From NCBI GenBank assembly GCA_958510875.1, contig OY294067.1, positions 141,465,846 to 141,529,845 of the forward strand: a stretch of 64,000 nt of DNA, given 5' to 3'. The notes below the pieces were generated by a model. It saw nothing but the letters and a program-made list of their open reading frames with translations. It was not told the origin of the DNA and searched no databases. This stretch comes from Endomychus coccineus (lineage: Eukaryota > Arthropoda > Insecta > Coleoptera > Endomychidae). Below, piece after piece: positions 49,534 through 60,076 of the stretch (positions are counted from its first letter, which is position 1; every line of letters begins with the position of its first letter). A program made the position numbers and the translations under genes.

Positions 49534-50045
49534 TAGTCCAGCATCCACCGCCTATTTTTTTAAGTGATTAATAACAGGCTGAATCTTCGTGAGTTCGTTC
49601 GGTTTGACGAGACGCCCAAGTTTTTCCCCTGTGCAAATTCTCCAAGAGGTAGGTAATGAAGTGCGCAGGTGTAGAACATGTAGATTTGGTAGGGTGTCGA
49701 AATTGTCTGACTATCAGTACATTTTTTTATTGAAATTTTAAGATAATATGATAATAAACTCGAAAAAACAATTGTCCTACAATATCGATGGTTTGAATTA
49801 GAGCGTCCTCCACGACGAATAGGTCGAAATAACGAGGTCATAAAAATTATTAATAACCAGCTGATTTTTTGTATGCAGCTTAGTAAATATTTGTATAATT
49901 GAATGACCACAAAGTCCTACAAATGTAGTGGTACGTTTTCCTAGTCCTACGCTTTGAAGTTGTAGATTCCACGGTAACACTTCTTTCATTAATAACAACC
50001 TAGGTTTGATTTTGTCCTATCGGGAATAAAGTGTAGAACACAATG

Positions 50046-50522
50046 TTACCACTGTCCTACACCAAAAGTGGTACGTATTTCCAGGAATTGATATATTTTG
50101 TCCACATATTTAACTTTACATTTCGATACAGAGTTAAATTCGTAAACAATCCCGAGTAAATTACGTTGTCGATAGACATTGAAAGAGAAGCCCAAACACA
50201 ATTCTCTACTCCGTAAAACTGTAGTGTATGTCAAGCAGCCCAGATAAACGTGTACCATTTTCCACCAGTATTTGATCGAGTACGATTGTAGCAGGTTGGA
50301 CCAGTACAAGCATTCACAGTGTAGAAATATTTCAGTCAAAGTGTCGTTCAACAAGTGAAACCTCAATGAGTTAATATGGATTGTTTTTTGTGCACTGTAC
50401 TTCGTGAAAATTGAAAGTTTCGCAAGAAAAGAGAGGAAACAAAAAAGTTTTCTAAGGAAATTCTGCTCTCTTGTAAACAGTTTTTTGTTGGAGTTTTTAA
50501 AGAAACACGAAACACTTATCAA
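50046..50522 (-). CDS. Unrecognised 158-codon open frame inside the long-TIR element
   Basis: It starts MISVSCFFKNSNKKLF and ends FLEIRTTFGVGQW. Rich in Phe, Leu, Ser and Lys; no known motif, no convincing membrane segment. The plus strand here also has open pieces (LRENxKFRKKREETKKFSKE), so the coding strand is uncertain. It sits just inside the left arm. It may be a decayed internal gene of the element or a chance frame. Confidence 0.25.
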   Translation of the reverse strand: MISVSCFFKNSNKKLFTREQNFLRKLFCFLSFLAKLSIFTKYSAQKTIHINSLRFHLLNDTLTEIFLHCECLYWSNLLQSYSIKYWWKMVHVYLGCLTYTTVLRSRELCLGFSFNVYRQRNLLGIVYEFNSVSKCKVKYVDKIYQFLEIRTTFGVGQW

Positions 50523-51911
50523 ATAAAAGTTTATTATACTCTAAAAGAATTACAGTCTAGGAGTAGGAGTGGCTATTAATAATGCGTCAATCATACGTTA
50601 GATAGACTCTTAAGCTTAATGCGTAATCCCTCTCTTGCCTTCCTCGCACTTCTTTATACACCTTTCAGCGCCCACGCATCGAGGGATCTCCCCGGACCAA
50701 CTATGGGACTTCCCCGCACCGTCCTGAACAGTGCCGTACTCTAACATTTTAAAGTCTCGAATACATCACAAACACAAATATAAAGATGTGGTACTGCCCG
50801 ATAGTTGGGATGACGAGATCATCGGATATCATTCCTCTTGTTATAAGGAGTCCAGAGTCAAGGCTAAATATTTATCTTATGAAAGGTAAGACAATCAAAT
50901 AAATAATTGTAAAAAATCGCCTGTATTGCCTAAAAATCTTGCTGCGTACGTTCGGTAATATAGAGAATGAAATAGTCCACCCAGCTCCGAGTGTTTTTAA
51001 CACGCTTTTATTAGCTTCACCTGTATCTTTGCTTGCTTGCTTGCTTGTCAGTTTGTAACCGACTTCTTTGAACTTGATTTTGACCAACTTTGAACGGTCA
51101 GATTTAGTTTAAACGTTGTCGACTTATCAAGGACCGATGACAATACATAATTATATTAAGTTTATCTAATTATCCTGTTAAGGGTCGCCAGGATTAAATA
51201 ATTTCCTCACATATGCTCTGTGTGAGAGCGAGAGAAATAAAGCATGCGTGCGGTCTGCGCATGCATCACGTCTCTCACTCTAGCTCGAGCACTTGGCTTA
51301 ATCATGTTAGTACATTCGTGTAGGCATAGAACCAACCATCGACGGTTGATAAGGCAGGAATTGCAATTAATGATAAAAAAATGTCTACCGAGAAATAAAT
51401 GTTTGTATACATTGTATGAATTTTTATAAAATTTCGTCCATACAATTTCATACATTTTTATACTCAAAATGGCCTCATGGAATTGCATTAAATATTATAA
51501 TGAAATTGTATAAAATTTCATTAGTTTTTATAAAATTTTATACTGAAAATGAAATTTTAAAATTGTATGACATTTCATCTAGTCATTTTGGGCATGGAAA
51601 CTTACGCAATTTGATAAAATTTCATAAATTGATACTTAGATAAAAATTATAAAGAAATATTAATATTTCTTGAATAATTAAAAATAATAATGATCACATC
51701 GAACTGTTTCACTGTGGCAGATCATATCATTTCAAAATAAATACTGATTCTGCTTACGAATATATGTGTCCCAAGTTACCAAAACTACAACTACGAAAAA
51801 TTTTTATCTTCAATATTCTTGTAGGACTAGCGATACAGACCCATTTTTTTTGGTAGGACACTGTTTGATTTAGGCAAAGAATGCACTAACTGAACATGTG
51901 TTTTTTTGTCC
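50523..51911. other. Core of the long-TIR element, no gene seen
   Basis: It includes a GC-richer patch (50630-50740), a GCTT tetranucleotide run (51033-51048), and the palindromic GCATGCGTGCGGTCTGCGCATGC area near 51243, followed by repeats of ATAAAATTTCAT-like words (51425-51640). Confidence 0.4.
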
Positions 51912-52379
51912 TACGGTTACTAATAAAAAAGTGTTTACGTGGAATCGACAACTTCCAAGCGTAGGACTAGGAAAACGTACCACTACATTTGTAGGTCTTT
52001 GTGGCCATTCAATTATACAAATATTTACTAAGCTGCATACAAAAAATCAGCTGGTTATTAATAATTTTTATGACCTCGTTATTTCGACATATTCGGCGTG
52101 GAGGACGCTCTAATTCAAACCATCGATTTTGTAGGACAATTGTTTTTCCGAGTTTATTATCATATTTTCTTAAAATTTCAATAAAAAATTTACTGTTAGT
52201 CAGACAATTTCGACACCCTACCAAATCTACATGTTCTACACCTGCGCACTTTACTACCTACCTCTTTGAGAATTTGCACAGGGGAAAAACTTGGGTGTCT
52301 TGTCAAACCGAACGAACTTACGAAGATTCAGCCTGTTATTAATCACTAAAAAAACAGGCGGTGGCTGCTGGACTAATAT

Positions 52380-53017
52380 TAGTCCAGTCAATGAAGCATT
52401 TTTACAATCAATTTATTTCCAGTAAATGGATTCACATGATATTTGGGTTTTGTGGCTTTCTGAAGGCTCCAGGATAATAGGTGTTGCAAATCAGAACGAG
52501 GTAAATATACAATAACCATATTTTAAGTCAATTAGAAATCATTTTTTGCCGAAAAATACACATTTTTTGTGTATTTTTTCTCCAAAAATGGATATTTATA
52601 TAACTTTTCTTCAAGAAACCGTAAAACTGCCAAGTGTTGAAATCTTCCAAATCAAAATATTCAATTTTGATGAAATTCACTAAGACATTTTTGAGATGGC
52701 TGGATAAGAATTCGTCATCAAAATTAAAAAATTTGAAACAGTTGATCCAATATATGGCGGCTCGTTAAAATTAGAAAATTCAACTACTCCAAGTTATGTC
52801 AAAATGAAATATGGATTCTGAAATATGGATTTTTTTGAAAAAATGCATGCCCTTCGAGTAACAACCCGTTTAAAAATCAATTTAAATTGATCTTTGAAGT
52901 GGGGCGTTTTGATATCCTGGATTTTTCAGGAATCCACACACCAAATTTCATAAAATTGCATTTACTGGAAACAAATTGATACTTTTTACTTTTTTTTCGA
53001 CTTCATTGACTGGACTA
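52380..53017. mobile_element. 638-bp non-autonomous element with TAGTCCAG ends
   Basis: The left end TAGTCCAGTCAATGAAG and right end CTTCATTGACTGGACTA are inverted. Further in, ATCAATTTATTTCCAGTAAA mirrors TTTACTGGAAACAAATTGAT, so arms are about 75 bp. TAT flanks both sides. It begins 4 bp after the end of the 2.84-kb element and shares its first eight bases. No coding capacity. Confidence 0.8.
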
Positions 53018-54106
53018 TATAGAAATACAATGTCAGCATATTCTTCGTTACAAACTTGAATCATTTGTAAGTAAAAAAAATTCCAGTTTCGGTCGGTCAA
53101 GTGTGCGTACCTTAGACTCGGCAAATAGATTCAAAGAAACTACGAAACAATAATTATGTTATGGGGAATCAGACTAACACCACAAGTTTGACACGAAATG
53201 TAGCGAAGTTACTTTGGAACAAATTCATCATGTAATTGTAACAAGTAGATAACGGTTTCCAGAAACGGGAATAGTAATATTGTACAAAATAATCATTATG
53301 CGATATAGTTTAATATTATATCAGTGCTATTATGGAACGAGAATCAATTACAGTTTTAAGACATAACTGACTTTAAATCCAAAATCAAGTCATAAACGGC
53401 CATTATCTTCCTCATTTAAGTCATATGAAGTGACATTTTATTCACACGTGGAATAAACTAGCTAGCTTTATTCCACTGTTACAAGAAATAATAAATACAA
53501 GACATCTAACTTTATTGAATAATTGCTTATTGACAGTAGCATTTTTATTTGAAGTAACCTCACAGATCCCGGTTTGTAATCTTGACTTCGTTTTATTGAT
53601 ACGCGTCTTGGCATTTTTATAAATCGTAAAGTCTGACGGATCTTCTTGTCTGGAGCTATAATTTTTATTGCTATAATCAGTTTATTTGGTTAGGTGTCTT
53701 CAATGTAACACTTTGCTATTGCTTGAACCAAATTTGCCCAAAATCGCTTTGGCGGTCGGAGTTGACGATTTTTTAAATCGAATTTTGAAGGGCTGTCAAG
53801 AAGCGTTTCCGAAGAAAAATATGTTATGCATGTCAACTTATGTTTCCATGTCCACCGCTGCAAGTTTGGCAGATTAAAATTGGGAGACCCTGTATTCAAT
53901 TTTGATTGTACAATTTTTTTACAATTTTATGTCGTTTTTTGTTCCCTTAATGACAGTTAAAGCATTTCCAAAAAGTTTCACTTTTATCGCTGTTAGATTT
54001 ATACTGACCCATTAAAAAAATTAAATTCGACTAATTTGGTCCTGTGATTGTGGATAAAGCGTTGTATTGCATTAGTGTATTACTTGTTTAACCACATACA
54101 AGAATA
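53018..54106. other. Non-coding stretch, nothing recognised
   Basis: Short overlapping open frames near 53690-53899 on both strands have no known motif. Confidence 0.45.
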
Positions 54107-54602
54107 CCATCTTGGAATACGTAAATGACGATGTATCCCAGTTCCTGTTCGTTTTTTCGAAAAAGTCATAAGCACCAAAGTTGAAGGAAATTAATCAATT
54201 TTTAATTTTTGAATACACTTTTTTCTGTAGGACTAATATTGTAAAATCGTACATAGACTAGCGCCAGACGCAACGACGTCCACAATAGCGTGGAAACTGC
54301 AGGGCCGAATTTGGGCGTCCACTATTATTGAAGGATTAGTCACAAAAACTTCGTTGAGATATCAAATCAAAGATAATTACTTATACATTTTTCATGCAAA
54401 CTATACAGGCGGAAGTTCCATTGAGTAGGTTAGAAATGGAGAACAAATAATTTTTTTTAAAGCTGCACATATTAGTCTTACATGAAGAAAGGTGAATTAA
54501 AAATGAAAGATTGGTTAATTTCCTACAACTTTGGTTCTCATGACTTTTTCGAAAAAACAAATAACAGTGATTCAGGGCCATTCGCGTTTTAAAGATGGCG
54601 AC
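54107..54602. repeat. Foldback element, ~135-bp arms
   Basis: The left arm contains TTTTTTCGAAAAAGTCATAA, GTTGAAGGAAATTAATCAA and GTAGGACTAATA. The right arm holds the mirror TTAGTCTTACATG, TTGGTTAATTTCCTACAAC and ATGACTTTTTCGAAAAAA. The loop is about 220 bp. No coding sequence. Confidence 0.7.
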
Positions 54603-55623
54603 TGGAAGCGCACATGTTACAGTCCCGAGTTTTTGGATTCAGACCAATGTCCTCCTTTGATTTAGAAAAAAATCGCCTTTCTCGTATTGCTTCAACAATA
54701 TTTCCTAATTTTACTGTACTAGTTCTTGCGTGGATAAAACCCTGTTCAAAACATTCTTACAATAAATAACTAATATGTAACATGTTACTTTTGTTGATGA
54801 TAAAAATACATCAAAGGCTAGAAATGTGATTATACAGTTTATCGAATGCCTTTGCAAAATTAAATATAAATAATATAAATCTTTTATTATTGTAACTGTT
54901 GTATTTGCAACGTTTTCATTTTATGATACTCGAATGTGACTGATAATAAACATTATAAAAGCAGAAAAGCAACGAGTTGAACTGTTCAAGAGAAATAACT
55001 GATGGGATATGCAAACTATATGAGAGTGTTGAAAGTATTACATTGATAAATTGATATCAAACATCTTGGTCAGGATTTCATAAAGTTAAATGTAAAGTTT
55101 TCTGAACGAGTTATCACGCTTATAAAAATATACACTACTTAAAACCTGAAGTAATTCGCTTATTGAGCATTATAATTCATCCTTTTATATCATTATTTCT
55201 TTAGTAGTTATTAATTCATATTGGGGCTATATTACTTAGAAAACCTCGCTGCTGTATCTTCAATAAATAATGAAGTAATTATTAAAAGTTCGATTTTTAC
55301 CAATTTAATAATTAGGTTAGTTAACACCGTAGCTTTTTCGAACAAATATTGCAGTACTAGTCTGCTTCGGATGAGTAATATGCAATACCAAAAGGTTTCT
55401 TTCACAAATTAAATAGAATCGGCCATTACATGATAAAATCCATTTTTGAACTTAAATAAAGAAGCTATTAAAAGTTTGATCCAATGAACGTCAACGATAG
55501 TGCAATTGGAAAGTATAATTCTTACACAAAAGAATTTTTTTTAAATTTACTCTGTCTCGTTGATTGAAAGAGTTTTATTCAATAAACGGTCTCGTTTAGC
55601 TTTGACCATGGCTAGGATAGTTT
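54603..55623. other. Non-coding stretch with a partial MITE copy
   Basis: 55275-55365 (AAAAGTTCGATTTTTACCAA through TTTTTCGAACAAATATTGCA) is a partial, diverged copy of the foldback family at 55624-55783 and 4514-4665. Nothing else recognised. Confidence 0.5.
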
Positions 55624-55783
55624 GATTTTCACTAGTTTAATGAATAAATATGACTACAGTTTCGCTTACACAGTAGCTTCTTCAAACAAATATTAAGTAC
55701 GCACAACTTTGTAATATTTGTTTGAAGAAGTTACTGTGCTTGCGAAACTATAGTAACATTTATTTATTAAACTAGTGAAAATC
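55624..55783. repeat. Foldback/MITE-like repeat, best copy
   Basis: Two 71-bp inverted arms (GATTTTCACTAGTTTAAT.. and ..ATTAAACTAGTGAAAATC) with an 18-bp spacer. Arms differ by only a few bases. Same family as 4514-4665 and the partial copy near 55275. Confidence 0.8.
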
Positions 55784-56012
55784 GAACTTTTCATAGTTGT
55801 TTTATTGAAGTTTTAAAAAATATTGTTTTCACATATCAATCGAGAAATAGTGGTTGATAATTCTATTTAACAGCATCTGACTAACTTCTAAATAAAATTG
55901 AAAAAATATTTTTCCTACGAGGACATCGGACTATGCCCATTAAACGATCGTAAATTGCATCATGAACATTTTTCATAGCGAACCATGAGTATTGCTTTGA
56001 GAATATGACAGT

Positions 56013-56267
56013 TGTCGGGAGAGGTGAAAGAAGACGAGCAGTAAGGTAAACAAAGTATAAGAGGCTGTCCCGGCAAAGATCGAGAGCACGGAGATAAGCA
56101 AGAGGGATGTAAAAACGACGGGTGGTCGTAACATATTAATATGAATAGATATAATGATATACATGAAAGTTAGTTGATGTTGGGATTCAGGAAAATAAAT
56201 ATACTTTTAAGTTCTTAGTTAGTTTTGGTTTTAAGTTTAAGTAATCATATTCGGACCACACCTGACA
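56013..56267 (+). repeat. 5' LTR of the array-bearing element
   Basis: 255 bp from TGTCGGGAGAGGTGAAAG to ACCACACCTGACA. Very similar to the 3' LTR: a handful of substitutions and two small indels (AATGATA near 56153; one codon-sized gap), suggesting a fairly recent insertion. Confidence 0.9.
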
Positions 56268-56333
56268 AGTCAGAAGTGGGATAAAAACGCAAAAAAATTG
56301 TGCCGTGTTCTAATTTTAAAGTGAAAAAACAAT

Positions 56334-56760
56334 ATGGAAAATTCTGGAACGTTAACACCGTCGTATCCTAGTTCGAATACACCCCCATTAACTATGGAAG
56401 CGAAGATACAATACCTGGAGGAACTCCAAGAAATAAAAAAGGGAACATCAGTGACTCACTTTTCCATGGAAAATATACCAAATTTTGACCCGGAACACAA
56501 AATATATCGATAAATAAATGGATAAGGCTCATCGAATAAAAAGCTTATTTTGAAAAAATGGAAGATGTAGGAATTTTTAGTTTAGCCAAGGGTAAATTGA
56601 AAGGTAGGGCCCAAAAATGGTACTTGAATTACACTGGTTCACATAACTGGGGTGAGTTTAAAAAAATGTCTTATTTCTACCTTTGATATTGACATAGCTT
56701 CTATCGGACTTGTATTTAAAGATGCAGCAAATTACACATCAGAGAAAAGCGAAAAGTTGA
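56334..56760 (+). pseudogene. gag remnant of the array-bearing element
   Basis: It starts MENSGTLTPSYPSSNTPP and runs LTMEAKIQYLEELQEIKKGT, then IPNFDPEHK, a frame break, NKWIRLIE, GKLKGRAQKWYLNYTGSHNW and, after another break, ASIGLVFKDAANYTSEKSEK. The RAQ.WY......W..F pattern is that of Gypsy-type capsid proteins. The frame runs straight into the first array unit. About 140 codons only. Confidence 0.75.
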
Positions 56761-56762
56761 TT

Positions 56763-57698
56763 AGATGTTGAGGTTAATCAGATGTAACAATCCTGATTAA
56801 ATGTTGAGGCTAGTCAGATGTAACAATCCTGATTAGATGTTGAGGTTAATCAGATGTAACAATCCCGATTAAATGTTGAGGCTAGTCAGATGTAACAATC
56901 CTGATTAGATGTTGAGGTTAGTCAGATGTAACAATCCTGATTAGATGTTGAGGTTAATCAGATGTAACAATCCTGATTAAATGATGAGGCTAGTCAGATG
57001 TAACAATCCTGATTAGATGTTGAGGTTAATCAGATGTAACAATCCTGATTAAATGTTGAGGCTAGTCAGATGTAACAATCCTGATTAGATGTTGAGGTTA
57101 GTCAGATGTAACAATCCTGATTAAATGTTGAGGCTAGTCAGATGTAACAATCCTGATTAGATGTTGAGGTTAGTCAGATGTAACAATCCTGATTAAATGT
57201 TGAGGCTAGTCAGATGTAACAATCCTGATTAGATGTTGAGGTTAGTCAGATGTAACAATCCTGATTAAAAGTTGAGGCTAGTCAGATGTAACAATCCTGA
57301 TTAGATGTTGAGGTTAGTCAGATGTAACAATCCTGATTAAAAGTTGAGGCTAGTCAGATGTAACAATCCTGATTAGATGTTGAGGTTAGTCAGATGTAAC
57401 AATCCTGATTAAATGTTGAGGCTAGTCAGATGTAACAATCCTGATTAGATGTTGAGGTTAGTCAGATGTAACAATCCTGATTAAATGTTGAGGCTAGTCA
57501 GATGTAACAATCCTGATTAGATGTTGAGGTTAGTCAGATGTAACAATCCTGATTAAAAGTTGAGGCTAGTCAGATGTAACAATCCTGATTAGATGTTGAG
57601 GTTAGTCAGATGTAACAATCCTGATTAAATGTTGAGGCTAGTCAGATGTAACAATCCTGATTAGATGTTGAGTTTAGTCAGATGTAACAATCCTGATT
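56763..57698 (+). repeat. Tandem array: 26 units of 36 bp, alternating two variants
   Basis: Unit A starts AGATGTTGAGGTTAGTCAG and unit B starts AAATGTTGAGGCTAGTCAG; both end ATGTAACAATCCTGATT. Exactly 26 x 36 = 936 bp with no insertion or deletion. A and B alternate (72-bp dimers) with one slip, where units 5 and 6 (56907, 56943) are both A. Some B units read AAAAGTTGAGG. Units 1, 3, 6 and 8 carry TTAATCAG, which can pair with CTGATTA of the preceding unit. Two degenerate 33-bp units follow to about 57765. Confidence 0.97.
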
Positions 57699-57769
57699 AA
57701 AAGTTCATCTCAATGAGATGAGAATCCAGATTAAAATGTATCTCATTCAGGCGAAAATCCTGATTAAAA

Positions 57770-58174
57770 GTGAATGTTAATTAGTAAAATATCGTGGTAT
57801 TAGAATTGGGAGTGAGATATGCTTATAACAGCGGCATACTTGAAAAGTCTCTAAACCTTTTGGAATTTTAATGATGTTAATATATACAAATGCTAAGCTG
57901 TGATGAACAAGAGTCTAAGATGGTTTCATTCATGATTCACATCTTATACGTTTACGGATATTTACTTATAATAGTGGGCTATTCGTGTGGCGAATTAGTC
58001 ATTATTATTTAGTAATTTCGAATTTTAATATTTCTTGAATTACTCAGAGGCAAATTCTGATTACAAGTTTTTGTATTTTGAAAATCAGATTAACTTAGAT
58101 ATTATATTTATCATTTAGGATGGTCGAACATCAACTTAAAATTTCGAGGGCGAAATCGAGTCAGGATGGGCGAC
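57770..58174 (+). other. 3' interior of the array-bearing element, nothing recognised
   Basis: No coding frame. It ends at CAGGATGGGCGAC directly before the 3' LTR, a weakly purine-rich stretch that could act as the polypurine tract. Confidence 0.5.
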
Positions 58175-58423
58175 TGTCGGGGGAGGTGAAAGACGACGAG
58201 CAGTAAGGTAAACAAAGGATAAGAGGCTGTCCCGGCAAAGATCGAGAGCACGGAGATAAGCAAGAGGGATGTAAGAACGACGGGTGGTCGTAACATATTA
58301 ATATGAATAGATAAATACATGAGAGTTAGTTGATGTTGAGATTCAGGAAAATAAATATGCTTTTAAGTTCTTAGTTAGTTTTGGTTTTAAGTTTAAGTAA
58401 TCATATTCGGACCACACCTGACA
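58175..58423 (+). repeat. 3' LTR of the array-bearing element
   Basis: 249 bp from TGTCGGGGGAGGTGAAAG to ACCACACCTGACA, followed by the CAGT target duplication. Confidence 0.9.
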
Positions 58424-59445
58424 CAGTATTTCTGTGAATATTTTTGTAGTACACAATTCGACCAAAATGGCAACGCGCCTTATTTTTTGCGTATTTCATA
58501 ATATATGGTGACATTGTTTTATTCGGCTAAGTTCAAATGATTCTATATATAATTCTGGTTCTGGAGTCATGAAAGAGAAATGTAGCTCAAATGCTGTAGT
58601 GTTGTCTCGAGATCATAAGAATGTTTCAAAACCCGATTGAACCAATCCTCCCATTTGAGGCAAAGTAGCGATTAAGAAAATTTTGCGAATATGCAAAAAT
58701 TGTATCAAATGTTCGTACTAGTCCAGTCCCTCTGTAATTTTTAGGGTTCAAATTCTTATGTTCCTAAATTTGGTCAATCCCCATGTTTTCGGGTGTGCTG
58801 ATCGCGAATATGGACATTAAAATTGTCTGGGCCCTATGCTACTCGAGTTATTAGCCATTTTTTGGGTCCAAATTGTCCAGACTTTGGTGTTTTTCAATTT
58901 TTAGAAAAACTTTGAGTTCCCCTCAATTATTTTATGACAGAAAAAGTTGTAAGAAATCCAAAAGGGGCCTAATATACGGCCGAAAATGCGTTTGATCAAT
59001 TGTCAATTATAAGATGCCTGTTTGTCCTATCAACTAATGCTTAACATGCATTGATAGTATTTTGTGTGTACTTTAATATGAGTTTTTCATTTGTTTGATA
59101 TTTGCCAAGAGCGACTTTCGTAAAAAACGTAATGTTGCCCGAAAATTAACCTTTTGACTCAAAACAAAATTCAAAAGAAAGATACTGATGGCTTTCACCA
59201 CTTTGGTTCAAATGGGCCGATTTGAGACTATTTTGGAATTAAGGAGCCGCGAAGAATGAGAAAAACTTTTAGGTTCGAAAGATCGGATCAGGAAAATAAA
59301 TTCATAGTTAAACATTTACTCAAATGTTGATAACAAGTCCGATCTTCTAGGTTGCGTCAATCCCGAGAAAACTCAAGCTAAGCCTTTTGGGTCTTTCCAA
59401 TTCCACTTCTTAATTATCAAAGATGATGTATACTAACATTAACCC

Positions 59446-59457
59446 GGGTTCGATCCC
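59446..59457 (+). other. B-box-like / T-arm-like sequence, left arm
   Basis: GGGTTCGATCCC, close to the tRNA B box GGTTCGANTCC, inside CGGGTTCGATCCCACCCG. A mirrored copy lies at 60065-60076 in the right arm. No A box or tRNA fold seen. Confidence 0.5.
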
Positions 59458-59544
59458 ACCCGAGTGCCTTTTTTTCTTTCTTTTTTTTACTGTTTTTTAT
59501 AATCATAATAATTTTAATAATAATGATAAACCGTTTCGATAGAT

Positions 59545-59690
59545 CACGAAACTGTTTGTGAGTATCTTTTACTCTTTCGCACTCATCAATGTGGACCACT
59601 TTTCGGTAGAGAGAGACACTCACGAAGCTGTTTGTGCGTATCTTTTACTCTGTCGCACCCATCAGTGTTCATGGGCATCGTCTTTGTATG
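59545..59690 (+). repeat. 76-bp tandem duplication
   Basis: CACGAAACTGTTTGTGAGTA at 59545 recurs as CACGAAGCTGTTTGTGCGTA at 59621; both continue TCTTTTACTCT.TCGCAC. Confidence 0.8.
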
Positions 59691-59693
59691 TAT

Positions 59694-59698
<5 letters not shown>

Positions 59699-59724
<26 letters not shown>
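59699..59724. repeat. (GT)13 microsatellite
   Basis: 26 bp of perfect GT in the spacer of the foldback element. Confidence 0.95.
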
Positions 59725-59938
59725 AGAAACAGCCTCCACTTTTTTTTGATAAAGAAACATCTGCTTCCTCTGCTCTGATATAATATGTAATATAGAATTC
59801 CTAGCAAGTCAGAGATGGAGACTACGTTCTTTTTTCAAACAAAATTTCATGATTATATGTATTCGAAACCTGCCTCGAAACGTGCATTTCATTTGTTAAT
59901 TTTTTTGATGATTAATTGATTTTAATATAAATTTGATA

Positions 59939-60002
59939 ATTATTATTATTATTATTACTATTATCAATATTATTATTTTCTTTTCTGATTATTATTATTA
60001 AA
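59939..60002. repeat. (ATT)n-rich microsatellite
   Basis: Interrupted ATT/TTA trinucleotide runs in the spacer of the foldback element. Confidence 0.8.
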
Positions 60003-60064
60003 GTTATTATGATTTTGTATGATCATCGGAAAAGTGAAATGAAAAAAAAAAAAGTCTCCCGGGT

Positions 60065-60076
60065 GGGATCGAACCC
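60065..60076 (-). other. B-box-like / T-arm-like sequence, right arm
   Basis: GGGATCGAACCC, the mirror of the left-arm copy at 59446-59457. Confidence 0.5.

Larger units (their letters stand above)
49534..52375. mobile_element. 2.84-kb element with ~465-bp terminal inverted repeats (TAGTCCAG ends)
   Basis: The left end TAGTCCAGCATCCACCGCC mirrors the right end GGCGGTGGCTGCTGGACTA. Arms 49534-50001 and 51912-52375 are close inverted copies, so the same open frames appear on opposite strands (FVGLCGHSIIQIFTKLHT on both). ATA stands on both flanks and may be a 3-bp target duplication. The centre holds an unrecognised 158-codon frame and a GC-richer patch. No transposase identified. Confidence 0.8.
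56013..58423 (+). mobile_element. LTR-bounded non-autonomous element carrying a 36-bp tandem array
   Basis: LTRs 56013-56267 and 58175-58423 (TGTCGGG...CTGACA) are flanked by the 4-bp direct repeat CAGT (56009-56012 and 58424-58427), a Gypsy-like target duplication. The interior has a primer-binding-like AGTCAGAAGTGGGAT after the left LTR, a gag remnant, then 26 tandem 36-bp units and about 470 bp of unrecognised sequence. No protease, RT or integrase. Total 2.41 kb. Confidence 0.9.

Noticed and set aside
49560..49998. Separate genes in the arms of the long-TIR element (116 and 66 codons, mirrored at 51898-52342)
   Set aside because: The same frames recur mirrored only because the arms are inverted copies; no domain seen.
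56763..57698. CRISPR array (36-bp repeats)
   Set aside because: Units are directly adjacent with no unique spacers, the context is an LTR element in an animal genome, and there are no cas-like genes.
59446..59457. tRNA T-arm of a gene
   Set aside because: The stem around the B-box-like word has an 8-nt loop when folded and no A box or cloverleaf is present.
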